From contig JAIRPU010000021.1 in assembly GCA_031256815.1 (NCBI GenBank), positions 1 to 10,438 on the forward strand: DNA of 10,438 nucleotides, read 5' to 3'. Numbering within the stretch: the stretch's first letter is position 1; each line of letters begins with the position of its first letter. This stretch comes from Spirochaetaceae bacterium. GTDB lineage: Bacteria > Spirochaetota > Spirochaetia > Treponematales > Breznakiellaceae. This document shows positions 1 through 6,934 of the stretch, piece after piece. Both the position numbers and the translations under genes were made by a program. Under the pieces are notes generated by a model, which ran no database searches, had not been told where the DNA came from, and saw nothing but the letters and a program-made list of their open reading frames with translations.

Positions 1-480
1 GAAAAGGCTGTAGATTTTGAAACGGCAGGTTCAATAACCGTTTTGGGCGTTACCACAATGCCTGGCGATGATGTTACTCATCCGGTGCCGGATAATACGG
101 GTTATATAACAGAAGGCCAGTATTATCTTAAAGGCGGGAGAATAGAGCCTTTTGGTTCGCTTTCACGTTTAAAACAAATGGTTAACGGTAAAACGCGCAA
201 AGACCACCGCGCCATAATGGACGGCATGATAAAGCTATACTCTTATTACAAGGAAACGCTCGAAAAAAAATCGATGGGCTTTATGATGAGCGCATGGGAC
301 GACAAGCTGTTAAAGTATGGCGTTCGTTTTGAAAAAGAAATGATGGATCTTTCGGTGAACATTCCTCTTGAAGGGGCGCTTGACCTGGGCTGGGAAATTT
401 TATCCGATTGCTTTACGCCGGAAGAAACAGGGCTTCGCACCGAGCTTATTGACGAATTCTGGCCGGGTAAAAAGGCTTGA
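1..480 (+). CDS. ntpB: V-type ATP synthase/ATPase subunit B, C-terminal fragment
   Basis: The frame is open from base 1, so the start lies outside the window; 159 residues are visible of a protein usually about 430-460 long. Subunit B is the non-catalytic, nucleotide-binding partner of subunit A in the A3B3 head of the V1 motor on the cytoplasmic face. Diagnostic motifs are PGDDVTHPVPDNTGYITEGQ at about residues 20-39 and GSLSRL shortly after. The segment between them is short (YYLKGGRIEPF) and lacks the longer proline-rich stretch of the archaeal and Enterococcus type. To my knowledge this matches the spirochaete/chlamydia branch of the family. The C-terminal helical part (KLYSYYKETLEKKSMGFMMS, then a stretch ending in LIDEFWPGKKA) is complete and ends in TGA. 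An internal TTG at 43 is not the real start. It is followed 47 bases later by subunit D, so it sits in the ATPase operon. The family call is very secure. Confidence 0.95.
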   Translation, partial: EKAVDFETAGSITVLGVTTMPGDDVTHPVPDNTGYITEGQYYLKGGRIEPFGSLSRLKQMVNGKTRKDHRAIMDGMIKLYSYYKETLEKKSMGFMMSAWDDKLLKYGVRFEKEMMDLSVNIPLEGALDLGWEILSDCFTPEETGLRTELIDEFWPGKKA

Positions 481-516
481 TTTTTATATAAAACAATATT
501 GCGCTGGATTTGCAGC

Positions 517-520
517 AGGA
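517..520 (+). promoter_or_regulatory. ribosome-binding site for subunit D
   Basis: AGGA lies seven bases before the ATG at 528. It supports that ATG over the out-of-frame ATG at 524. Confidence 0.6.
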
Positions 521-527
521 TTAATGA

Positions 528-1130
528 ATGGCGAAGTTAAAATTAACCAAAAATGAGCTTAAAAAGCAAAAAGACGCGCTTAAAATGTTCAAGCGCTATC
601 TTCCAACGTTGATGCTTAAAAAACAGCAGCTTCAGGCGGAGATACGCAGTGTTGAATTGCGCGTAAAAGAACTGCGCGCCGAAAAAACCCGTATGGACGA
701 ATCGTTTAAGTCGTGGATTGCTGTGTTTGGCGAGCGTAATGTTTTTACGCCTGGCCTGTTAAAAATAACCAAACTGCTTGCAAGCGAAGGTAATATTGCA
801 GGCGTTCCAATTCCTGTGTTTAAGGGCGCGGAATTTGAAGTTGAGCCGTATAGCCTTATCTTAAAACCGCTTTGGCTTGACGCCGCGGTTGAAAGCATGA
901 AAAAAGTGCTGCTTATTGACCTTGAAGCAGAAACAATGGAAGAGCAGCAGCGCAGATTGGAAAGGGAACTTCGTACAACAACACAAAGGGTAAACTTGTT
1001 TGAAAAAGTCAAAATTCCTGAATGTAAACGAAATATTAAAAAAATTCAGGTTTATTTGGGCGATGAACAAACCGCGGCGGTTGTACGCGGTAAAATTTCA
1101 AAACGCGCAATGGAAAGGGTAGCGTCATGA
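528..1130 (+). CDS. ntpD: V-type ATP synthase/ATPase subunit D
   Basis: This 200-residue protein is the central rotor shaft (the gamma-like subunit) that couples ATP turnover in the A3B3 head to rotation of the K-ring. The N-terminal region (residues 1-65) is lysine- and leucine-rich with heptad-like spacing. It forms the first arm of an antiparallel coiled coil (TKNELKKQKDALKMFKRYL). The second arm is at about 115-175 (MEEQQRRLERELRTTTQRV). The family's C-terminal signature follows: RVNLFEKVKIPECKRNIKKI, then LGDEQTAAVVRGKISK at about 154-192. The middle region (about 66-110) is more globular. Length is normal for the family. The ATG at 528 is favoured by an AGGA seven bases upstream. The stop overlaps the start of subunit I by four bases (ATGA at 1127-1130), implying translational coupling. 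No subunit F gene lies between D and I. Confidence 0.93.
   Translation: MAKLKLTKNELKKQKDALKMFKRYLPTLMLKKQQLQAEIRSVELRVKELRAEKTRMDESFKSWIAVFGERNVFTPGLLKITKLLASEGNIAGVPIPVFKGAEFEVEPYSLILKPLWLDAAVESMKKVLLIDLEAETMEEQQRRLERELRTTTQRVNLFEKVKIPECKRNIKKIQVYLGDEQTAAVVRGKISKRAMERVAS
1112..1119 (+). promoter_or_regulatory. ribosome-binding site for subunit I
   Basis: GGAAAGGG lies inside the end of the subunit D gene, seven bases before the ATG at 1127. It supports that start rather than the in-frame ATG four codons later. Confidence 0.6.
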
Positions 1131-3037
1131 TAGTTGGCATGAAAAAAGTTTCCATCGTAGTTATGGACAAGACCAGGACAACATCGCTGAAATATCTGCG
1201 TGAATTAGGCGTTGTTCATCTTGAAAAACGTGATATTAGTTCCGAAAAGCTGCTCGCTCTTTTTGAAAGAAAACAAAAGATAGAAACCGCGCAGGGTATT
1301 CTTCGCAGTTTTGCGGCTAAAAAACCTGCCGCGCTTCCGAAAGAAAACATTGAAAATTTAACAGATATGGTGCTTGAGCTTTTTGAGGCGCGAAAAGCGG
1401 CGCAGGAAGCGGTTTTTTCATGCACAAAAGAGATTTCCCGTATTGAAAAATGGGGGAATTTTCATCCTGAGGACATTCAATTTTTGGCCGAAAAGGGCGT
1501 AAATATATATCCATACGAACTTTCTCATGCTGAATATGAAAAACTTGGAGAAAACGTCCGTGTTATTGTGCTTGGAAGCGACAAGGCTTCTGTTTACTGC
1601 GTTGTTTTGGAAAATCCAATTGAAGGCCGTGTGCCATTTGTATTGCCGGAAAAATCTCTTGTTGATTTACAGCTGGCAAACACGCGCAAGAAAACCGAAG
1701 TTAGCAACATCGAAGAGCGGCTCACCTCTCTTTCCGTTTTATTGCCAAAACTGGCAGAAGCCGCCGCAGAAATCAACAAAGATGTTGAATTTGAAACAGC
1801 TCATACCAGCATGAACATAGAGGAAGACGAACCTGCCGAACTTACAATTTCATGGATTCAGGGCTATGTGCCTGTGCCGGAATTGGGCGTGTTAAAACGC
1901 GCCGCGGCGGAACAGGGCTGGGCGCTTTACGCCTGCAGCCCGGCTGAAGATGACAGGCCGCCGACTTTAACCAAAAACAATGCTTTTGTGCGTATAATAA
2001 AGCCGCTTTTCGACTTTTTAGGCACAGTGCCCGGCTACCGCGAATATGACATTAGCCCTTCGTATTTAATTTTCTTTTGTATTTTCTTTGCAATGATTTT
2101 TGGTGATGCCGCTTACGGAAGCATAATTTTTGCGATTGTGGCCATTGCCGGCCTTTCGATAAAGGCAAAAACGGGGAAGCTGCCGGACGCAATAAAACTG
2201 TTTGGGCTTCTTTCGCTTTGTACGATAGTTTGGGGGGCGGTAAACGGTTCATGGTTTGCTGTGCCTTACGAAAATTTGCCTGCGCCGCTTAAAATGCTCG
2301 TTCTGCCGCAATTTAATTCCAACATTCCATTACAGGCTTTTCCGGCGTTTATGCAAAGCGTATTCAAACTGCCCGCTGAACAACCGTCGAATCCGGCTCA
2401 GTGGAATGTTCAATTTTTGTGTTTTTCAATAGCGGTAGTTCAGCTTGTATACTCGCACATTAAGAATATAAAAAAAGTGCTTTGTTCGCCTGCTCCGGCG
2501 GTTGCGGTTGCACAGGCGGGCTGGCTTGTTATGATGGTAGGGCTTTACTTTCTTGTTTTGTTTATGCTGCTTAAAATGCCCCTTCCTTCATTTGCCTTAT
2601 ATCTTATTGTGGGCGGATTGGGCGCTTACTTTATTTTTGCCTGCCAGACCGGCGGCAATGTAATAAAAAATGTTGGGCGAAGTTTTGCTAATTTTCTGCC
2701 CACTTTTCTCAATGCTGTTTCAAGTTTTGCGGATATAATAAGTTATATTCGTCTTTTTGCGGTTGGGCTTGCCGGTTCGTCTATAGCGCAGAGCTTTAAC
2801 GCTATGTCCGGCCTGGGCGGTATAGATGGTACTACCGGTCAAATAATAGGCAAAACAATTGCCGCCCTTCTTATATTGCTGTTTGGACATAGCCTTAATA
2901 TGGTTATGAACGCTCTTTCTGTGGTGGTTCATGGCGTCAGGCTTAATTTGCTTGAATATGCCGGAAATCATCTTGGAATGGAATGGTCGGGCTATGCATA
3001 CAAACCTTTTGCGCTCGCGCGCAAGGATAATAAATAG
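1127..3037 (+). CDS. ntpI: V-type ATP synthase/ATPase subunit I (membrane a-subunit)
   Basis: This 636-residue protein is the membrane stator of the Vo sector. It forms the two ion half-channels against the K-ring and anchors the peripheral stalk. Residues 1 to about 300 are a soluble cytoplasmic arm with coiled-coil stretches (about 40-105 and 180-220). Residues from about 308 to 615 carry roughly seven to eight hydrophobic membrane segments. Conserved landmarks are GDAAYG at 326-331, SYIRLFAVGLAGSSIAQ at 539-555, and GHSLNMVMNALSVVVHGVRL at 587-606. Arg542 in SYIRLF corresponds to the essential arginine of the family that neutralises the rotor carboxylate. Length is typical for bacterial subunit I. 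The gene overlaps subunit D by four bases and is followed 22 bases later by subunit K. Confidence 0.95.
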   Translation: MIVGMKKVSIVVMDKTRTTSLKYLRELGVVHLEKRDISSEKLLALFERKQKIETAQGILRSFAAKKPAALPKENIENLTDMVLELFEARKAAQEAVFSCTKEISRIEKWGNFHPEDIQFLAEKGVNIYPYELSHAEYEKLGENVRVIVLGSDKASVYCVVLENPIEGRVPFVLPEKSLVDLQLANTRKKTEVSNIEERLTSLSVLLPKLAEAAAEINKDVEFETAHTSMNIEEDEPAELTISWIQGYVPVPELGVLKRAAAEQGWALYACSPAEDDRPPTLTKNNAFVRIIKPLFDFLGTVPGYREYDISPSYLIFFCIFFAMIFGDAAYGSIIFAIVAIAGLSIKAKTGKLPDAIKLFGLLSLCTIVWGAVNGSWFAVPYENLPAPLKMLVLPQFNSNIPLQAFPAFMQSVFKLPAEQPSNPAQWNVQFLCFSIAVVQLVYSHIKNIKKVLCSPAPAVAVAQAGWLVMMVGLYFLVLFMLLKMPLPSFALYLIVGGLGAYFIFACQTGGNVIKNVGRSFANFLPTFLNAVSSFADIISYIRLFAVGLAGSSIAQSFNAMSGLGGIDGTTGQIIGKTIAALLILLFGHSLNMVMNALSVVVHGVRLNLLEYAGNHLGMEWSGYAYKPFALARKDNK

Positions 3038-3048
3038 AAAAAATTTAT

Positions 3049-3053
3049 AGGAG
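3049..3053 (+). promoter_or_regulatory. strong ribosome-binding site for subunit K
   Basis: AGGAG lies six bases before the ATG at 3060. It is the best conventional initiation Shine-Dalgarno sequence in the window. This suits a subunit needed in many copies per rotor ring. Confidence 0.75.
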
Positions 3054-3059
3054 ATAATT

Positions 3060-3500
3060 ATGGCTATGGATCCTGGATTAGTAGGACAGATTGGTATTGG
3101 AGCCTGCCTTGGCCTTGCGGCGGTGGGTTCGGCAGCGGGCGCGGGAGTTGCCGGTATGGCGGCAATTGGCGCGTGGAAAAAATGTTTTGTACAGAATAAG
3201 CCTGTGCCTTTTATTTTAGTGGCATTTGCAGGCGCGCCTTTAACGCAGACCATTTATGGTTTTATTCTTATGCAGACTCTTGCCGCATCAACGCTTTCGT
3301 CATTCCAGTTGCTTGGGTTTGGTATTTTTGCAGGTATCGCTATGGGCGCTTCCGCGCTGGCGCAGGGGAATTGTTCCGCTGCCGCTTCGGACGCATACGG
3401 CGAAACAGGGCAGGGCTTTGGTAACTATATGCTTGTTATTGGTCTTTGCGAAACCGTCGCGCTTTTCGTGATGGTTTTCTCTATGTTGATGGCCGGATAA
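3060..3500 (+). CDS. ntpK: V-type ATP synthase/ATPase subunit K (rotor proteolipid)
   Basis: This 146-residue, highly hydrophobic protein has four predicted membrane helices (about 8-35, 48-75, 82-110 and 122-145). It is a tandem-hairpin c-subunit whose copies form the ion-carrying ring. The single ion-binding carboxylate is Glu131 in helix 4 (GLCETVALF). Helix 2 has APLTQTIYGF with Thr62 and Gln63, and helix 3 has ALAQGNC with Gln102. These match by motif and spacing the Na+ ligands of Enterococcus hirae NtpK (Thr64, Gln65, Gln110, Glu139). Na+ coupling is therefore inferred, not shown. Helix 1 is rich in small residues (AAVGSAAGAGVAGMAA), as expected for the inner face of the ring. It has a strong ribosome-binding site and is the last gene of the operon, followed directly by a terminator. 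Confidence 0.95.
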   Translation: MAMDPGLVGQIGIGACLGLAAVGSAAGAGVAGMAAIGAWKKCFVQNKPVPFILVAFAGAPLTQTIYGFILMQTLAASTLSSFQLLGFGIFAGIAMGASALAQGNCSAAASDAYGETGQGFGNYMLVIGLCETVALFVMVFSMLMAG

Positions 3501-3507
3501 ACAAAAC

Positions 3508-3537
3508 GCATTCCGCTAAAAGCGGAATGCTATTTTT
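3508..3537 (+). terminator. intrinsic terminator of the V-ATPase operon
   Basis: GCATTCCGCT (3508-3517) pairs perfectly with AGCGGAATGC (3521-3530) around a three-base AAA loop, followed by TATTTTT. It begins seven bases after the subunit K stop. Its T tract ends exactly one base before the prfB ATG at 3538, so it may also sit in or limit the prfB transcript. Confidence 0.85.
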
Positions 3538-4648
3538 ATGTTATTACAAGAATTAGGCGCGCCTCTTTCCCAGCTTCGCGCTGTTATATTTGAAACATGG
3601 AGGCGTCTTTGAAGACGCTGGTTTTGCAGCAAAAATAACCGCGCTTGAAGAAAAAGCAGCCGGCGACGGTTTTTGGAACGATACAGCAGCCGCTGAAAAG
3701 GTTATGACCGGGCTTAAATCATTGAAGCTCCGTTACGAACCATGGAAACAGCTTAAAATTGATGTTGAAAATCTAAGCGCGCATTTTGAGCTTGCATCCG
3801 AAGCTCAGGACGAAGGTGAAACTCGCGAAATAGAAGCAGAGCTTGCCCGGCTTGGCGCTATATTCGAAAAACAAAACATTATTGAACTAATGCCGGGGGA
3901 AGTTGATAACGCCTCCTGCTTTCTTACTGTTCACAGCGGCGCAGGCGGAACCGAAGCGTGCGACTGGACATCCATGCTGTATAGAATGTATTTACGCTGG
4001 GCGGAACGCAAAAACTTTGATATTGAAGAAGAAGACAGACTTGAAGCGGAAGGCGGAATAAAAAGCGCAACGGTTAAAATAGAAGGGCCATACGCTTACG
4101 GCAGTTTAAAAGGGGAAAGCGGCGTTCACAGACTTGTAAGAATTTCTCCATTTGACGCTAATGCCCGCCGCCATACCAGTTTTGCTTCGGTTTATGTTTT
4201 TCCTGTTCTGGATGACTCTATAGAGGTTGAAATTAAACCGGAAGACCTGCGCGTAGATACCTACCGTTCCGGAGGGGCAGGCGGCCAGCATGTTAATAAA
4301 ACAGACAGCGCGGTACGGTTTACTCATCTTCCTACAGGCATTGTTGTTGCCTGCCAGAATGAACGCAGCCAGACAAAAAACCGCGCAATAGCAATGGCAA
4401 TGCTTCGCGCCCGTCTTTACGAACATTACAGGCAGGAAAAAGAAAAAGAAAATGAACGCTTTGCGCAGGAAAAAAAAGATATTTCGTGGGGAAATCAGAT
4501 ACGTTCTTATGTATTTCAGCCCTACACTATGGTAAAAGACGCAAGAACCAAAGAAGAAACCGGTAACATTGCGGCAGTAATGGACGGCGACATAGACGCA
4601 TTTATAGAAGGCTATTTAAAATTTGTCTGGCAAAAAAATAAAAGTTAA
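3538..4648 (+). CDS. prfB: peptide chain release factor 2, with programmed +1 frameshift
   Basis: RF2 reads UAA and UGA in the ribosomal A site and triggers hydrolysis of peptidyl-tRNA. The zero frame is ATG 3538 to CTT 3607-3609, 24 codons, then in-frame TGA at 3610. A +1 slip lets decoding continue from GAA at 3611, giving 369 residues (E. coli RF2 has 365). In that numbering the stop-recognition motif SPF is at 203-205 and the catalytic GGQ at 248-250, very near the E. coli positions. The N-terminal helical domain (about 1-110), the SGAGGTEACDW motif and the basic C-terminal helix are all present. Reading from TTG 3590 alone would give a 352-residue protein lacking the first 24 real residues. 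The ATG at 3538 has no clear Shine-Dalgarno and lies directly behind a terminator. The gene converges on the minus-strand P-loop gene, sharing bases 4645-4648. Confidence 0.95.
3599..3612 (+). promoter_or_regulatory. prfB autoregulatory +1 frameshift site
   Basis: GGAGG (3599-3603), a three-base spacer CGT, slippery CTT (3607-3609) and in-frame stop TGA (3610-3612) reproduce the E. coli layout AGGGGG-TAT-CTT-TGA. The internal Shine-Dalgarno pairs with 16S rRNA and promotes slippage from CTT onto TTT when RF2 is scarce. When RF2 is abundant, termination at TGA gives a 24-residue peptide. One difference is that the base after TGA is A, where E. coli has C. UGAA generally terminates more efficiently than UGAC, so the switch may be set differently. 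Confidence 0.9.
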
Positions 4649-5514
4649 AAGGTTTCCGCTTCTATAACTTTGTCTATAACTATGTTTACTTTTTCTATTA
4701 AAATGCCTGTATAACGCTCAATGTTGGCGGTAATAAAATGTTTTAATTCATTAATTTTTATATCGAGCCGCATTCCAAGGGGAACATCAATAGTCAGTAT
4801 AAGGCTAAAACCGGCTGATTCATCCATAACTTTAATTTTGTTTATTCGTATTGAACGGTCAAACTCCGCTACAGCATTTGTTACCATTACAGAAAGCGCG
4901 TTATGTGAAATTCGAATTTTAGGTTTATAACTGTAGGCAGGCCGTACAAGTGACTTTTCGTGTGATTCCGGAATTATGCCTATAGTTGTTGGCACCTTTC
5001 CTTTAAAAACAGGCTGGCTTGCCAAAAAAATATTTGAATATTCTTTTCGTACTTCTACGGCGGGTAATGGAATAACGTGTTTGCCTTCTACACGCCTTGT
5101 ACGAAGCGCCGTATCAATTTCGTCCGGTTTGGAAAAATCATCAATCTTTATAATTTTTCGCGGCAGGGGCAGCTGTAACCTAAGCGCTATTTTGTTTACC
5201 ATTTTTTCGGATGTTCCAAGTATAAGCACTTTTAACGAGCGTTCATAAAGCAGCCGGCCGGCAACTTCGTCCCGCCTTTCCTTGTCTGAGAATACAGCGG
5301 CCTTAACAGCCGCTAAAATTGTTTGTTCTTTTTTTGCGGAATGTCCGGCAAGAATGCACTCATCTTTTATTAAAAGACCATCGTCAATTATATAATGAAT
5401 TTTATATTTTGCAGCCACAAACTTTGACTGGTAGCTCTTCCCTGTTCCGCTTTCTCCAACAAGCCCATAAGTAATACTTCGCCTGAAAAAGGCAGACAAA
5501 AGCATTGATATCAT
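4645..5514 (-). CDS. conserved P-loop ATPase with C-terminal Asp23/Gls24-like domain
   Basis: A 289-residue protein of unknown function. Residues 16-27 carry a Walker A motif, GESGTGKS at 20-27, directly after a short hydrophobic/basic N-terminus. Asp44-Asp45 follow in YIIDDGLLI. The stretch SLKVLILGTSEKMVNKIA (93-110) looks like the next core strand and helix. It lacks the acidic residue of a classical Walker B, so ATP hydrolysis is uncertain. VEGKHVIPLPAVEVRK (142-157) looks like a conserved family block. Residues about 199-285 (start RISHNAL, end NIVIDKV) fit the Asp23/Gls24 pattern of a double-stranded-sheet domain; that family includes cell-envelope stress proteins. I recall similar two-domain proteins as uncharacterised genes in Clostridia. 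The start overlaps the ribokinase stop by four bases (ATGA at 5511-5514), so it is the last gene of the ptsI operon. Met4 is an alternative start. No Shine-Dalgarno is visible. Confidence 0.75.
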   Translation of the reverse strand: MISMLLSAFFRRSITYGLVGESGTGKSYQSKFVAAKYKIHYIIDDGLLIKDECILAGHSAKKEQTILAAVKAAVFSDKERRDEVAGRLLYERSLKVLILGTSEKMVNKIALRLQLPLPRKIIKIDDFSKPDEIDTALRTRRVEGKHVIPLPAVEVRKEYSNIFLASQPVFKGKVPTTIGIIPESHEKSLVRPAYSYKPKIRISHNALSVMVTNAVAEFDRSIRINKIKVMDESAGFSLILTIDVPLGMRLDIKINELKHFITANIERYTGILIEKVNIVIDKVIEAETF

Positions 5515-6422
5515 GCTTTTGGTTTAAGGTTGCTCTGCAAAACTTCTTTTAGATTTGGGATAGATGCCGCCGCGCCTGCGCGCGAAACAGCAATCGACGA
5601 GGCCAAAGATGCAATGCGCAAAGCGGTTTCAATGTTTTTTCCATCGATAATTTGTGATATAAAAAATCCTGTAAATGTATCGCCCGCCGCTGTTGTATCG
5701 ACAACATTAACATCGTAGGTGCCATGGCGGTAAACATTGTTGCGCGAAGCGCATAAAACGCCGTGTTTGCCGCAGGTAAGCACTATTGTTGTCTGCGGGA
5801 ACTGTTTTACAAGCGCTTCAAGCTGGGCTTCAAATCCGGCATTGTCATCTTTACCGCTTATAATTTGCGCTTCTATTTCGTTTAACAGCAAAAAATCTAT
5901 TTTTTGATTTAACACTTCTTTAATGGCGTTGTTTGCAGGAGAAGGATTAAATACAACACGCATTTCTTTTTTTATTGCGCGCTTTGCAGCTTCCGCGCTT
6001 AGGTTGATTTCGTTTTGTAATACAATAAAATCGCCAGGGCTAAAGTTTTTTAAGGCGCTTTCAAGCTGTGCTTCGCCAATCGCCTGATTCGCTCCGCCAA
6101 AAAGCAAAATGCAATTCTGTCCAGATTCATCAACCTGTATAATCGTATGGCCGGATGCGCCTTCCAGACTGGTAATATAATCCGTATTAACGCCGTTTGT
6201 TTTAAGCGCGTTTATTAGCACTGCGCCATCGTCTTTGCCTGTACATCCTGCATGAAAAACATCGGCACCGGCACGGGCAAGCGCTATAGATTGATTTAAT
6301 CCCTTTCCGCCTGCAAAAACATTGCGGGCAGATGCGGCAAGCGTTTCACCCTGCCTGATAAAATGTTCTACTGAATAAACATAATCCACGTTCAATGAAC
6401 CAAAATTAAGTACCTTGGGCAT
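5511..6422 (-). CDS. ribokinase-like PfkB-family sugar kinase
   Basis: This 303-residue cytoplasmic kinase should transfer phosphate from ATP to a sugar hydroxyl; ribose to ribose-5-phosphate is the likeliest reaction. NFGSLNVDYVYSVEHF (6-21) matches the N-terminal ribokinase strand and the substrate-binding Asp. FAGGKGLNQ (36-44) is the first PfkB signature. FNPSPAN (158-164) and LLLNEIEAQI (178-187) are the expected core blocks. VDTTAAGDTFTGFF (241-254) is the second PfkB signature, with Asp248 as catalytic base and the adjacent AAGD forming the anion hole. Length is close to E. coli RbsK (309), and the whole length aligns by eye. No sugar transporter or regulator is adjacent, so the exact substrate is open. 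The start is 19 bases after ispF, with an A/T-rich leader and no clear ribosome-binding site. Confidence 0.85.
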   Translation of the reverse strand: MPKVLNFGSLNVDYVYSVEHFIRQGETLAASARNVFAGGKGLNQSIALARAGADVFHAGCTGKDDGAVLINALKTNGVNTDYITSLEGASGHTIIQVDESGQNCILLFGGANQAIGEAQLESALKNFSPGDFIVLQNEINLSAEAAKRAIKKEMRVVFNPSPANNAIKEVLNQKIDFLLLNEIEAQIISGKDDNAGFEAQLEALVKQFPQTTIVLTCGKHGVLCASRNNVYRHGTYDVNVVDTTAAGDTFTGFFISQIIDGKNIETALRIASLASSIAVSRAGAAASIPNLKEVLQSNLKPKA

Positions 6423-6441
6423 ACTTTATTTTATAAAAAAA

Positions 6442-6930
6442 TTAATTCTTTGTTAATAGGCAAACAACATTTGCCGCCACTGCGTTACCTGAACCTATGT
6501 CGCCAAGAGCTTCTGCGGTTTTGCCTTTTATAAATACACGCTCTAAATCGATTCCAAGCGCAGCGGCAATGGAAGCGCGAATTTCGTTTCTGTATGGCAG
6601 GATTTTTGGAGCTTCACATTCAATAACAGAATCAATATTTATAATTTGCCAGCCTGCATCTTTGAGCTTTTTGTTTGCAATGGCAAGCAAATCAAGCGAG
6701 TTAGCGTCTTTCCATTGCGGCGAAGAAGGCGGAAAAAGTTCGCCAACATCGCCCAAACCGGAAGCTCCAAGCATTGCGTCAATAAGCGCATGGCAAAGCA
6801 CATCGCCGTCTGAATGGCCGGCTTCACCTTTGTTAAATGGAATATGGACGCCGCCAATCAAAAAACGCCTCTCTTCTACAAGCCGGTGCAGGTCTCTTCC
6901 AATTCCTATTCTTAGCGAATATTCATTCAT
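6442..6930 (-). CDS. ispF: 2-C-methyl-D-erythritol 2,4-cyclodiphosphate synthase
   Basis: IspF cyclises CDP-methylerythritol 2-phosphate to 2-C-methyl-D-erythritol 2,4-cyclodiphosphate with loss of CMP, a late step of the MEP route to isoprenoid precursors. It works as a trimer with a divalent metal in each site. At 162 residues it has normal length. Metal ligands are Asp13 and His15 in GRDLH and His39 in AGHSDGDV. Further landmarks are GASGLGDVGELFPP (55-68), ECEAPKILPY (104-113) and the TAEALGDIGSG loop near 138-148. The start follows the ptsI stop by four bases and a second ATG lies at 6926 (different frame), so 6930 is preferred. ispD is not adjacent. Presence of ispF implies the bacterium uses the MEP rather than the mevalonate pathway. 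Confidence 0.95.
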   Translation of the reverse strand: MNEYSLRIGIGRDLHRLVEERRFLIGGVHIPFNKGEAGHSDGDVLCHALIDAMLGASGLGDVGELFPPSSPQWKDANSLDLLAIANKKLKDAGWQIINIDSVIECEAPKILPYRNEIRASIAAALGIDLERVFIKGKTAEALGDIGSGNAVAANVVCLLTKN

Positions 6931-6934
6931 TTTG

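Noticed and set aside
632..1012. 126-codon open frame antisense to ntpD
   Set aside because: Serine-rich shadow of the subunit D gene with no supporting signal.
2720..3253. 177-codon open frame antisense to ntpI and ntpK
   Set aside because: It lies wholly over two strongly recognised genes on the other strand, has no recognisable domain, and its composition follows from the opposite strand.
3590..4648. RF2 starting at TTG 3590
   Set aside because: The preceding GGAGG-CGT-CTT-TGA and the 24-codon frame from ATG 3538 give a better match to RF2 length and domain layout; the TTG is an artefact of the frameshift.
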